Notes under the pieces: model-generated | Seen by the model: only the letters and a program-made list of their open reading frames with translations | Database searches by the model: none | Told to the model about the DNA's origin: nothing | DNA from: Dorea sp. 5-2 | GTDB lineage: Bacteria > Bacillota > Clostridia > Lachnospirales > Lachnospiraceae | Assembly (NCBI RefSeq): GCF_000403455.2 | Contig: NZ_KE159792.1 | Coordinates: 167,346 to 231,345 of the forward strand | DNA length: 64,000 bases | Reading direction: 5' to 3' | Part shown: one piece after another, positions 1-8,356 of the stretch | Layout: every line of letters starts with the position of its first letter | How positions within the stretch are numbered: position 1 is the stretch's first letter | Translations under genes and position numbers: made by a program

Positions 1-1094
1 GCGAGAAGAAGACTCCAGATTGCATTTTCATCATAGTCTAACTGGTCGTATACCATCTGCTCATCAATCTGTGTACAGAATGTTTTTCCTTTCAGGAGAT
101 CCTCCATAATAATCTTCACATCTGCACTTCCTTCGCGAACCAACTTACTGACAAGGTTGTTGCTGCTGGTGTTTGCCCAGTATGTGGAGAATCTTTTGAA
201 CTTCAGATAATTTATAATGGACCAGGGATTATAGATATCTGTTTGTTTGCCGAATGTAAATCCATCGTACCAGTCTTTTACCATCGCTTTTTTTGAGCAT
301 AGTCCGTATTCATCCAGAGCATCCCATACTTCCTGCTGTGTAAATCCAAAGCTATCTGTGTATAAATCGGAAGTAACGGTAACCACCGTTGGATTATTGA
401 GATCAGAGAATACAGATTGCTTGCTGATCCTGGTAATTCCGGTCATAAGGGCTCGTTCCAGACAGGGGTTGGACTTAAATGTGGCATTGAACAGATTGCG
501 GATAAACGAAGTCAGTTCATCCCAGAAGCCATTGACGTAGGCTTCCTGCATGGGAGTATCATATTCATCCAGTAATATAATAACTTTTTTTCTATAGTAA
601 CGCATCAGATAATCACACAGAGCCTTTAGAGATCCGGATGCCAGGTAGTCTTCCATGTTAGCGGAAATTGACTGATATAGAGTTTTTTCTTTACTATTTA
701 ATAGTCCGCTGTCCAATAGAAAATCGAATCTATTATATAGATCAGTGATAAGCTGGCAGATCTTTTGTCTTGTGTTGTGAAATGTAGTTTCTTTTACGTC
801 TGCAAAACTAATAAAAATAACCGGATAGGTTCCCAGAAGCGTTCGGTATTTTTCATTCCGCCAGATAGAGAGGTTCTGAAACAGAGCTTCTTTTCCTGTA
901 TATTGAGTCGAAAAGAAATATTCTACCATACTCAGATTCAATGTTTTTCCAAAACGCCTGGGACGGGTAATCAGGGTGACTACATCATTATTCTCCCACC
1001 ATTCTTTAATAAAGAATGTTTTGTCGATATAAAACAGGTTCTTTGTAACTAATTCTTCGAAATTCTGGTGACCGATTCCGATCATTCTGGTCAT
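1..1094 (-). CDS. AAA-ATPase-like protein (DUF1703 type), partial
   Basis: The gene is cut by the left window edge, so only the N-terminal ~364 residues are present. They contain a P-loop (TRPRRFGKT, near residue 45) and a Walker B-like IILLDEYDTP stretch, in the order expected for the AAA-ATPase-like family that carries a C-terminal PD-(D/E)XK nuclease fold. The retained sequence is clearly paralogous to the complete gene at 29309-31021 (shared RRFGKTLN, DEYDTP, YNPWSI, YWANTSSN and AIWSLLL segments), so the missing part should hold the nuclease fold. The ATG at 1094 follows AAGGGAG about ten bases upstream. The cellular role of this family is not established. Proposed roles include mobile-element or defence functions, which is inference. 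Confidence 0.8.
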   Translation of the reverse strand, partial: MTRMIGIGHQNFEELVTKNLFYIDKTFFIKEWWENNDVVTLITRPRRFGKTLNLSMVEYFFSTQYTGKEALFQNLSIWRNEKYRTLLGTYPVIFISFADVKETTFHNTRQKICQLITDLYNRFDFLLDSGLLNSKEKTLYQSISANMEDYLASGSLKALCDYLMRYYRKKVIILLDEYDTPMQEAYVNGFWDELTSFIRNLFNATFKSNPCLERALMTGITRISKQSVFSDLNNPTVVTVTSDLYTDSFGFTQQEVWDALDEYGLCSKKAMVKDWYDGFTFGKQTDIYNPWSIINYLKFKRFSTYWANTSSNNLVSKLVREGSADVKIIMEDLLKGKTFCTQIDEQMVYDQLDYDENAIWSLLL

Positions 1095-1261
1095 GATGCC
1101 CGCGCTCCCTTCGCTTTTACTATCATCTCTATTTGTCTATGCGTCCAATCGCACAAAACAAAAAGCCTCAACGCAGCCCGCTGCGCCTGTGTTTTTGTCC
1201 GGCACGCTCGAAAGAGTATCCTGCATGAATATATCGAGATTCCATTTGATTCTCATAATTC

Positions 1262-2887
1262 TTAAAGTTCCTCTATTTTACAGGTATGTTTCTTCGTTTT
1301 TTTATCATAACTGATTCCGATTCCAAAGATTTTCCCGGTATATTTCGGCCTTTCGCCTAGCGTCCCTCTGAGGCGGAGAGCATAATTCTTCGCCTTTATC
1401 TGCTGTATAGCTTTTTCTGGCGTGCTGTCTACTTTTAGCTCAAGAATAAAAGCGGCAGAATCTCGATGTTCAGGATAAAAGATAAAATCAACAAACCCTT
1501 TGCCGGCTTTTTCTTCTCGTTCAACACGATACTGATCCCGTGCGGACAGATATACTAAGTTTACGATTGCCGCTAATTCTGTTTCCGTGTTATAGGAGAG
1601 AATAGGTGATTCTGTGTCATGGGCAAACTGTAAGATTTCCGACATTGTTTCTGTATCTTTATTCAGCGTTGCTTGAAGCATTTTCCGGGAAGCATTTGCA
1701 AGATTGTAAATATATCCCAAAGACCTTTCTTTTTTCATCATGGAGGCATAGCTGTCCATCAGCTCTTTGTTCGGAATGAATACAGAGCCGTTTGCATAAG
1801 TCAGAAGACCGTAGACGACCATTGCCGAATAGATCTCATCCTTTGTAGACAGATGCATGGAAACTGCCGCGTATTCTTGAATATCAGCCGGAATTGCTTC
1901 TTTGGCGAACAATAGAGCCAGATCATCTTGTACGTTATCGGTATTATCCTTGATATAGTTAAAAATAGAGTCGTAAGTTCCAGAGCTTGTCCAGTAATTC
2001 CTAAGTTGGTTGTCTGTTAATGCGCACACAATGGAGCGGGGATTGTAGAGCCTGCCGCCGGAAGCAGTATGATAGCCGTCATACCAGGACGTTAACTCAT
2101 CCCGGCTGATCCGGGGCTCTTTAGTGGTCTTCTGATAGATATCAAAAAGTGAATCTACTTCCGAGTCTGAAAATCCAAAATATTCACTGAACCGTTCTGA
2201 AGTTGCCATATTATATTCCAAGAACATGTTCAGTTCAGAGCCGTCGGAATATTTGGCAATGGGAAGGATCCCTGTCATATAAGTAAGTTCTGCATAAACC
2301 TTGTCTTTCAACAGTGATTTCAAAAACAGAAGATATGCTTCATGATCTTCTGGCGTGCAGAAGGACATGTGAAATAAGGCGTCCCACTCGTCTAAGATAA
2401 AGAAGAAACGCTGACCGGTCTTTTGGAAGATATTTGTCATGATATCCCATGTGGCGTCACCTATATGAATATCAAACTCAGGATATGCTTCGGAGAGATC
2501 CTTGTTAATACCATTCTGGATGCGGTCGATGTACTGAAAATAGCTGGTGCATTGTCTGGGAACCTCACTGAAATCAATATAGATGACATGATGTTGGTTC
2601 AAATGCTTACGATAGTCGGGATTCTCCTTGCCGTCTTCTCCTGTGGCGAGCGCCAGATTGTCAAACAAGTGACGGCTGTCTACGGCGCTGCCAAAGAAAG
2701 CGCCGATCATGTTTGCCATGACGGTTTTCCCAAAGCGGCGCGGTCTTGTAATACAGAAGTAACGATTCCACTTCCCAATGGAGGGAATTAATTCCTGGAT
2801 TAACATAGATTTATCCACAAAATATTTTTCAGAGAGGATTTCCTTAAAATTCTCGTAAGGCTTTCTGCTGTCTAAGAAGATACCCAT
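1262..2887 (-). CDS. AAA-ATPase-like protein with C-terminal PD-(D/E)XK domain
   Basis: This 541-residue protein has a P-loop (TRPRRFGKT, near residue 50) and a Walker B-like FILDEWDALF near residue 142. Its C-terminus holds D-F-I-F-Y-P followed by a hydrophobic strand ending in ELK, the signature of the PD-(D/E)XK nuclease fold. That is the AAA-ATPase-like plus PD-(D/E)XK arrangement common in Clostridia and Bacteroidetes. It lies 167 bp upstream of the partial relative at 1-1094 but is a more distant family member, with DEWDALF instead of DEYDTP. An ATG with AAAGGAG ten bases upstream marks the start. Function is unproven. The fold suggests ATP-dependent nucleic-acid processing. Confidence 0.85.
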   Translation of the reverse strand: MGIFLDSRKPYENFKEILSEKYFVDKSMLIQELIPSIGKWNRYFCITRPRRFGKTVMANMIGAFFGSAVDSRHLFDNLALATGEDGKENPDYRKHLNQHHVIYIDFSEVPRQCTSYFQYIDRIQNGINKDLSEAYPEFDIHIGDATWDIMTNIFQKTGQRFFFILDEWDALFHMSFCTPEDHEAYLLFLKSLLKDKVYAELTYMTGILPIAKYSDGSELNMFLEYNMATSERFSEYFGFSDSEVDSLFDIYQKTTKEPRISRDELTSWYDGYHTASGGRLYNPRSIVCALTDNQLRNYWTSSGTYDSIFNYIKDNTDNVQDDLALLFAKEAIPADIQEYAAVSMHLSTKDEIYSAMVVYGLLTYANGSVFIPNKELMDSYASMMKKERSLGYIYNLANASRKMLQATLNKDTETMSEILQFAHDTESPILSYNTETELAAIVNLVYLSARDQYRVEREEKAGKGFVDFIFYPEHRDSAAFILELKVDSTPEKAIQQIKAKNYALRLRGTLGERPKYTGKIFGIGISYDKKTKKHTCKIEEL

Positions 2888-3298
2888 AATAATGCTCCTT
2901 TAGGATTTTGTAAATAATTCGTCGGTTTCTTTGTCAGAGAGGCGATATCAGATTCAGTTCTTATAAAAACGTTCTTTTCTGCTGTTAGTATAACATATAT
3001 TATAGGTCAATGACAGTGGATTGTATGATAATAACTGGATTTCAATGGATTTGATTGGACTCGGGGGAGGTAGAAGTAACCGATAAATGAATCTATGAAA
3101 AATGAGAATTTTTATGAAAATGGAATAAAAAATTATTACGAAAATGTGTAGTTTTTCGTAATGGAAAATCTGCTGTAAATTCTTAACCATTCTAATATAC
3201 TATCGACAATAAGTCAATAAACTTAATCCCATTTTTTTATTATAATTGCATAAAAAATTTTCCATGGAAATTATTACGAAAAACTACACTTTTTGATA
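2888..3298. other. A+T-rich intergenic region with inverted repeats
   Basis: This stretch separates the leftward ATPase gene from the rightward TnpB-like gene, so it should hold divergent promoters, although I see none that is convincing. It contains two hairpins built on the same ATTACGAAAA arm, listed separately. No credible reading frame was recognised. Confidence 0.5.
3135..3162. repeat. Hairpin ATTACGAAAA-TGTGTAG-TTTTCGTAAT
   Basis: ATTACGAAAA at 3135-3144 is followed by a short loop and its complement TTTTCGTAAT at 3153-3162. Positions 3146-3162 are also the exact reverse complement of 3273-3289, so the two hairpins are inverted copies of each other. Confidence 0.7.
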
Positions 3299-3300
3299 AT
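3273..3300. repeat. Second, imperfect copy of the ATTACGAAAA hairpin
   Basis: ATTACGAAAA at 3273-3282 is followed by ACTACAC and TTTTGATAAT, a near-complement of the first arm. A 17-base segment (3273-3289) is exactly inverted relative to 3146-3162. It lies about 150 bases before the TnpB-like gene and may be an operator or the remnant of a transposon end. Confidence 0.6.
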
Positions 3301-3442
3301 GGGGTTTTGGCAAAAGAATCCCGTATTTACTGGCTTTGCAGGTGCTATAGGGCCAGTAAATTGTGTCAGTTTTGGACGTAACGGCTATAAATTCCAGGTT
3401 CTCAGAGATATTTTAAGCGAAATCTTTCAGATGAGGGAATGA
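3299..3442 (+). CDS. Possible 47-residue leader ORF overlapping the TnpB-like gene
   Basis: An ATG at 3299 opens a 47-codon frame whose TGA at 3440-3442 overlaps the first ATG (3439) of the next frame, an ATGA-type junction typical of translational coupling. No Shine-Dalgarno sequence precedes it and the peptide matches nothing I recognise. It also spans a hairpin (3325-3334 with 3352-3361, ATTTACTGGC and its complement). It may be a coupled leader peptide or simply chance. Confidence 0.25.
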   Translation: MGFWQKNPVFTGFAGAIGPVNCVSFGRNGYKFQVLRDILSEIFQMRE

Positions 3443-3444
3443 AG

Positions 3445-4770
3445 ATGCCGCCAGACAAGATATGTAAGACCGTTCATCAATACAATAAAGAGCCGATTCC
3501 GGATGAGGAGATGCAAAAGCTTCTGGATATTGCGGAGGACTACCGAAAGGTTAAGAACTACGTGTATGTCCGGTTCGGCGGGATTGGAAGCCTCTCGAAG
3601 CTTTATCCGGGTTATACCGTGCAGAATGAGATGACAGCAAGCGGTTACCGGGAAACGCTTGGGCTGCCGGCGGTCTATTTCTATCTTGCCGTCTTTGACG
3701 CATTGGGAGATATCAAGAGCCAGTGGACGCGGACGAAGAGCAAGATTGTAAAGTTGGTGAACAAGAATGAGGGCTTTACAGAAGATGAGAAGCATTATCT
3801 TCGCTTCCTATTGAAAGTCAACAATGCGTTTGAAGCGGTGCTAAACCAGAAACCGGTTGAACTGACGGCAAGGATCCAGAAGCAGTATCACGAGTTGGCA
3901 AAGCAGGTGGATACAGACAGGCTGAACCGCTATCTGTGCAGGCAGATACGGAAAAACCATGTGAAGCTGCATACGGACGCGGCAGATGTATTTGCCATAA
4001 CAGAGAGGGCATACCGTTATGCGGATCATGGGATCTACATTTCCATCAAGGAGAAGCGAAAGCGGGTCTTTATACCGCTGACGGATCATAACCAGTACAA
4101 ATGCCAGCTGCGTATGAAACTTTATCCAGAGGAGAACCGTGTCGAGATTAAGGTTCCGGTAAATGTTACTGTTCACAGGCATGAGGATTATCAGAGTGAG
4201 GTTGGCTTGGCTGTGGGGCTTTATACGATGATGACGACGGATGAAGGGCATCGGTATGGAGAAGAACTGGGGAGATACCAGTTGGAGTATTCGGAATGGA
4301 TTCGGGTGCAGACCAATAGCTACAGGCGGAATAGAGAGGATAATCCGGGGCGTAAGAAATATCACGCGAAGAAACGGAGGCTGGAGGAACAGCTGCACAG
4401 TTATATTAATCAGGAGCTGAACCGGTTCTTAAGAGATGAGAAGCCGAAGGTGGTTTATATTGTGAAACTTCCGAAACCGCAGGCGGGCGGATATAATAAG
4501 AAGATTAATTATACGGTCGGTCAGTGGCAGAGAGGATATATCCGAAAGCGATTGATGCAGAAGTGTAAGGAGCAGTCGGTTGAGATCGTGGAAGTGCTGG
4601 GGAAAGATATCAGCAATGAGTGCAGTGAGTGCGGAGCGATCGGGACGAAGGCGGAAGGAATGTTTAGCTGTCCGGTTTGTGGGTATGAGATGGAAGAAAA
4701 GGTGAATACGGCGCGGAATGTGAAGAAGCGCGGGCAGGGCGGCGGAGCGCTGCGGGGCTTGCCCAGGTAA
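3445..4770 (+). CDS. TnpB/IS605 OrfB-like protein with apparently inactive RuvC site (TldR-like)
   Basis: The 441-residue protein has the TnpB layout: a divergent basic N-terminal half, a RuvC-like core and a C-terminal zinc ribbon (CSEC at 393-396, CPVC at 409-412). All three RuvC acids seem lost. The motif-I position reads GLAVG (Ala256 where GIDxG has Asp). The motif-II strand reads YIVKLPK (Lys341 where Glu is expected). The motif-III segment reads EEKVNTARN (Lys419 where RDxNAAxN has Asp). Active TnpB is an RNA-guided nuclease; inactivated relatives (TldRs) act as RNA-guided transcription repressors. No tnpA is nearby, and the next genes downstream encode surface proteins. ATG 3445 is preferred over 3439 because GAGGGA ends six bases before it. 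The alignment was done by eye. Confidence 0.75.
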   Translation: MPPDKICKTVHQYNKEPIPDEEMQKLLDIAEDYRKVKNYVYVRFGGIGSLSKLYPGYTVQNEMTASGYRETLGLPAVYFYLAVFDALGDIKSQWTRTKSKIVKLVNKNEGFTEDEKHYLRFLLKVNNAFEAVLNQKPVELTARIQKQYHELAKQVDTDRLNRYLCRQIRKNHVKLHTDAADVFAITERAYRYADHGIYISIKEKRKRVFIPLTDHNQYKCQLRMKLYPEENRVEIKVPVNVTVHRHEDYQSEVGLAVGLYTMMTTDEGHRYGEELGRYQLEYSEWIRVQTNSYRRNREDNPGRKKYHAKKRRLEEQLHSYINQELNRFLRDEKPKVVYIVKLPKPQAGGYNKKINYTVGQWQRGYIRKRLMQKCKEQSVEIVEVLGKDISNECSECGAIGTKAEGMFSCPVCGYEMEEKVNTARNVKKRGQGGGALRGLPR

Positions 4771-5240
4771 TAAAAGGGATCATAAGAACAGCCATTTAGA
4801 TAAGCTCTGGTGATGAGCCGGGGTTTTACCGGAAGGGATTGTTGAGGATAGGGGGAATGTCCTGTCTTGCAGACGATCCTGAGGACTAAGAGGCGGGTTC
4901 ATGATAAAGCGGACGTGATGTCTGTTATATAAAATGTGTGTTGGTGTATTTATATCATAGTCAGGCAGGACAACTTGCCAAACTGATAAAGATCAATGCG
5001 TTAGACACTAAGACGGCGTTAGAAGGCGGGAAAAGGGGAAACCTTGAGAACCGTGTATTGGATATGCCAGGACCTTGCGAACATGAGGCATGGTTGCCAT
5101 ATCATGATGTAGCAGGGAGCGAAGCAGAGAGATCTGCATCATCTGCCGGAGGGCGGGATGACCAATATATCTTATTAAAACTAATCAGGCGAAGAATCGG
5201 TTGGATTAGGATATAAGGATAAGGTTGAGAGATATTTATA
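4771..5240 (+). ncRNA. Candidate omegaRNA/guide-RNA-like tract downstream of the TnpB-like gene
   Basis: About 470 bases without a convincing gene directly follow the TnpB-like stop codon. The tract is G-rich and unlike the A+T-rich spacers nearby. It holds several local stems, for example GCCGG/CCGG around 4818-4835 and CTAATC...GATTAG near 5180-5210. TnpB-family guide RNAs are normally encoded at and beyond the 3' end of tnpB on the same strand, with the guide at the RNA 3' end. The exact ends and the guide cannot be fixed from the sequence alone. Confidence 0.4.
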
Positions 5241-5340
5241 AGTTTATGTGCCTTATTAATATAAATAGATTTGTAATATTAAAAGTGAAAACTAAAGTAT
5301 ATGTATTTTATTTTATAAATGCATAGCTAATGAAGTATAG

Positions 5341-5419
5341 ATTGTAATGTTTCAGTTTGATTAATTGTTCCGCAATAAGTATCTGGCGGCTCGCTATGTA
5401 TAAAACTGAAATTTACAAT
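5341..5419. repeat. Inverted repeat upstream of the surface protein operon
   Basis: The left arm at 5341-5358 (ATTGTAATGTTTCAGTTT) and right arm at 5403-5419 (AAACTGAAATTTACAAT) pair over 16 bases with a one-base bulge and flank about 45 bases. They sit just before the ribosome binding site of the next gene. They could form a leader hairpin, be a regulator site, or bound a very small invertible segment. No convincing -35/-10 pair is visible in this orientation. Confidence 0.5.
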
Positions 5420-5451
5420 AATCAGCTTATACTGATGGGAGGTTTTGTAAA

Positions 5452-5967
5452 GTGTCAGAACAGAAGGAGAATAATAAAGGTAGGAAAGGAGGGAAAATTG
5501 CTGTTGCAGTATGCATTGTAGTGATTGCGGCGCTGCTGGGAGTTGTGATCTATCTGCTGCTAGGGAAGAAGGAAGAGCCAGTCAGACGCAACGTTGTTGT
5601 TAATGAAGATAATGTGGACGAGGTTCTTGAGCAGTTAGAAGATCCCGTTCCGGCAGGTTCCTATGAGGTGAAAATGAATTCTACATGGAATTTTACGAGT
5701 GGGGACGCCCCATCGGATAATGCGTATGTAGAAAATGCAGAAGCAAATACGAATTCGGTCTACTTTGATGTTACACGTACAGACACCGAAGAAACGATTT
5801 TCGAATCGCCGATACTGCCAGTAGGGAGCCATCTGGAAAATATTACATTAGACAGCAATCTGCCAGCAGGGACTTATGATTGTCTGGTTACATATCATCT
5901 GCTTGATGAAAATGACGAGAGCATGAGTACGGTAAAACTGACGTTGACAATTAACATTGGGCAGTAA
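5452..5967 (+). CDS. Membrane-anchored surface protein, partner of the following WxL-like protein
   Basis: A GTG start follows GGGAGG. The 171-residue product has a Lys-rich N-terminus, one membrane segment (about residues 17-38, AVAVCIVVIAALLGVVIYLL) and an extracellular beta-rich domain. The domain has a MNSTWNF segment, an NAYVENAEANTNSVYFDV strand and a C-terminal LPAGTYDCLVTYHL. It therefore appears anchored by its N-terminus and exposed outside. It is 60 bp upstream of a secreted WxL-like protein and probably forms an operon with it. From memory, such pairs recur in Lachnospiraceae as fimbria- or surface-layer-like systems. No catalytic motif is visible, so the role (assembly partner or receptor of the larger protein) is inferred. 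Confidence 0.6.
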   Translation: MSEQKENNKGRKGGKIAVAVCIVVIAALLGVVIYLLLGKKEEPVRRNVVVNEDNVDEVLEQLEDPVPAGSYEVKMNSTWNFTSGDAPSDNAYVENAEANTNSVYFDVTRTDTEETIFESPILPVGSHLENITLDSNLPAGTYDCLVTYHLLDENDESMSTVKLTLTINIGQ

Positions 5968-6027
5968 AGCCTGGAAAATCCTGTTAGTGTATAGTGAAAA
6001 ATATTTTTAAATTATGAGGAGGTAACT

Positions 6028-7062
6028 ATGAGGAATTATAAGAAGATTTTGGCTGCTGGATTGGCAGTGTCGATGGTTATGGGAAGTTCTGTTGTAGCGT
6101 TGGCGGAGGATCAGGAAGGTGGAACATCTGGAACAGGTGGTCTGGAAGGTTCTGTAAGTACAGATGTATTTAGTGTTGTACTCCCAAGTGTACCAGAATC
6201 AGGGGATACTACATTTAATTATATCCTTGATCCGGAAGGGCTCATTGCAAAGGCGGGAGCAGATAAGTATGCAGGAAAAACATTCGAGGAAAATGCTACT
6301 TTATTTTTCGCAAACACCGCGGAAGGTGCAGCAAAAGATTATTCCAGTACAAGCGATGCGCTTAAGGTAATAAATAAGAGCAGCAGCGATGTGGCAGTCG
6401 AGGTAAAAGCAACGATTGCAAGCATAGATGGCATTACTATGAGTGATGATAAGAGTTTTGTAGATGATACAAATGCCAGTCTCTATCTTGCCTTAAAAGA
6501 CTCTAACGCTGAAACCGCAATTACAGGTGAAGAAGGGGCAAGCCTGAGCGCAACGATCGACGCGGCTGCCGAGGATGCGTATGAGGTTCAGTGGAATGCT
6601 ACAGATAATAAATATGAAAATGTATTGACAGATGAAGCAAAAGCTGATGATTATGCCGGATTTTCTGCATATACATTCCAGATGACAGGTGCATGTAATG
6701 CTGCTGGTGATTGGTCTGGTTTGACAGAAACGGCACCGGTTGTAAATGTAGTTTGGAGCGTGAAAGATCCGTTTGTGACTGGACCTCAGGTTAACTTAAG
6801 TACAAGTGGTGTAATCAGCATTGCAAATTTAGATGGTACTTTGTATAGTTCTATGAGTCTTAATGACGGAACAAATGATTGGCCATTAGTTTCTGGTACG
6901 GATGGTACATGGGTATGGGATGATGCTGCAGATGCAAAGAAAGAATTTACACTTGCAAGCAATTGGATGCCAAGTTACCTGGCAGGAAAAACAGTAGTAA
7001 TTACAGTTAATTTAAAAGATGGTACATCCATCACAAGCGCACCGGTAACATTCTCAGAATAA
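6028..7062 (+). CDS. Secreted WxL-like surface protein
   Basis: A strong GAGGAGGT precedes the ATG. The 344-residue protein starts with a signal peptide (basic MRNYKK, hydrophobic core, cleavage probably after ALA near residue 26). A linker rich in Gly, Thr and Ser follows. The mature part contains a DVFSVVLPSVP segment, an FNYILDPEGLI segment, and a WSGL...APVVNVVWSV region reminiscent of WxL cell-surface domains. There is no LPxTG sorting motif, so attachment would be non-covalent. Its partner at 5452-5967 is membrane-anchored, and a strong terminator follows. It is likely an abundant adhesin or fiber subunit and a plausible acceptor for the glycan made by the downstream cluster, which is inference. 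Confidence 0.65.
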   Translation: MRNYKKILAAGLAVSMVMGSSVVALAEDQEGGTSGTGGLEGSVSTDVFSVVLPSVPESGDTTFNYILDPEGLIAKAGADKYAGKTFEENATLFFANTAEGAAKDYSSTSDALKVINKSSSDVAVEVKATIASIDGITMSDDKSFVDDTNASLYLALKDSNAETAITGEEGASLSATIDAAAEDAYEVQWNATDNKYENVLTDEAKADDYAGFSAYTFQMTGACNAAGDWSGLTETAPVVNVVWSVKDPFVTGPQVNLSTSGVISIANLDGTLYSSMSLNDGTNDWPLVSGTDGTWVWDDAADAKKEFTLASNWMPSYLAGKTVVITVNLKDGTSITSAPVTFSE

Positions 7063-7123
7063 TATTTAGATGAAGAGGTTGCAGCGTGCATATGTAATGA
7101 ATAGTTGGGTATCAAAATAAATT

Positions 7124-7155
7124 AAATACCCCGCAATGTGTTTTGCGGGGTATTT
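7124..7155. terminator. Bidirectional-looking intrinsic terminator
   Basis: AAATACCCCGC at 7124-7134 pairs with GCGGGGTATTT at 7145-7155 around a short loop. It ends the surface protein operon and rules out translation starts inside it for the next gene. Confidence 0.85.
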
Positions 7156-7234
7156 AAATATGCAAGTATTAGGTTATATTGAAGATTATGTTGTAGCAAC
7201 AGTGGAAGTATCGACTAAAAAGTGGAGGGAGAAG

Positions 7235-8356
7235 ATGAACCAGAAAGTGTTTGTGACACGTTCAAGTTTACCGCCTTATGAAGAATATGTAAAAGCAATC
7301 AAACCATTGTGGGAAAGTCATTGGATTACCAACATGGGACACTTTCATCAAGAGTTGGAAGAGCGATTAAAAGGATATTTAGAGGTTTCAGAGATTTCTC
7401 TCATGGTAAATGGACATATGGCGTTGGAGTTAGCCATTCAGGCTTTTGATTTTCCTAAAGAGGCGGAGGTAATTACAACACCATTCACATTTGTTTCTAC
7501 AACACATGCAATTATAAGAAATCATTTAAGGCCTGTATTTTGTGATGTGAAAATAGAAGATGGAACAATAGACGAAAATAAAATAGAAGAATTAATTACA
7601 AAGAAGACAGTAGCGATAGTTCCGGTTCATGTATATGGGAATATATGTCAGATGGAAGTTATAGAGGAGATTGCAAAAAGATACAATTTAAAAGTTATAT
7701 ATGATGCAGCACATGCTTTTGGTGTGAAGTATAAGGGGGAAGGAATTGGAAACTATGGGAATGCTTCTGTTTTTAGTTTTCATGCAACGAAAGTATATAA
7801 CACAATAGAGGGCGGCGCAGTTACCTTTTCTGAACATACAATGTATGAAAAATTGTATAATCTTAAAAACTTTGGTATCCAAGGAGAAGAACTGGTGACG
7901 GATATTGGAGCAAATGCGAAGTTAAATGAATTTGCGGCCGTTATGGGACTGTGTAATTTAAAATATATTGATAAGATAATTGAAGAACGAAAAAAACGTT
8001 ATGAGTTTTATTGGATAAATCTAAAAGAAATTAAAGGGATTCGTTTGTTGTCAAGAGATAAACAAATAACTAGTAATTATGCGTATCTTCCAGTTGTTGT
8101 TGAAGATGAATATGGATTGGATAGAGATAGATTATATGCATGTTTAAGAGAAAACGGTATATATTCGAGAAAATATTTTTATCCATTAACTGCAGATCAA
8201 GCTTGCTTTGGAGAGAAATATAAAAGTGTTGAATTAGTATGTGCAAGAGAACTTTCAAGGAAAATATTGGTAATGCCTCTTTATGAGGAACTGGAAATGA
8301 AAGAAATAAGAAGGATTGTAAATATAATTAAAAATAGAGGACTAGAAAATGTGTGA
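7235..8356 (+). CDS. DegT/DnrJ/EryC1/StrS-family PLP aminotransferase
   Basis: The 373-residue protein has the sugar aminotransferase signatures: a TTPFTFVSTTHAI segment, an IYDAAHAFG segment contacting PLP, and SFHATKVYNTIEGG, whose Lys would form the Schiff base. Family members transfer an amino group from glutamate to a keto-sugar nucleotide, giving amino-deoxy sugars for surface glycans. The ATG at 7235 has GGAGGGA four bases upstream. A longer frame opening at 7136 starts inside the terminator and is rejected. It is the first gene of the glycan cluster and overlaps the next by 8 bp. The downstream WecF-like protein, from a family that transfers an amino-deoxyfucose in enterobacteria, fits an amino-deoxyhexose product, but the exact sugar is unknown. 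Confidence 0.88.
   Translation: MNQKVFVTRSSLPPYEEYVKAIKPLWESHWITNMGHFHQELEERLKGYLEVSEISLMVNGHMALELAIQAFDFPKEAEVITTPFTFVSTTHAIIRNHLRPVFCDVKIEDGTIDENKIEELITKKTVAIVPVHVYGNICQMEVIEEIAKRYNLKVIYDAAHAFGVKYKGEGIGNYGNASVFSFHATKVYNTIEGGAVTFSEHTMYEKLYNLKNFGIQGEELVTDIGANAKLNEFAAVMGLCNLKYIDKIIEERKKRYEFYWINLKEIKGIRLLSRDKQITSNYAYLPVVVEDEYGLDRDRLYACLRENGIYSRKYFYPLTADQACFGEKYKSVELVCARELSRKILVMPLYEELEMKEIRRIVNIIKNRGLENV

Noticed and set aside
4980..5060. ACACTAAGACGGC and GGCGGGAAA resemble group I intron core elements
   Set aside because: The other conserved elements (P and S) are not found in the required order.
4938..5216. 92-codon open frame inside the RNA-like tract
   Set aside because: No ribosome binding site, no family resemblance, and it lies in G-rich structured sequence; chance opening is likely.
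7136..7234. Longer N-terminus for the DegT aminotransferase
   Set aside because: The start would lie within the terminator hairpin; ATG 7235 has a good ribosome binding site and matches the family start.
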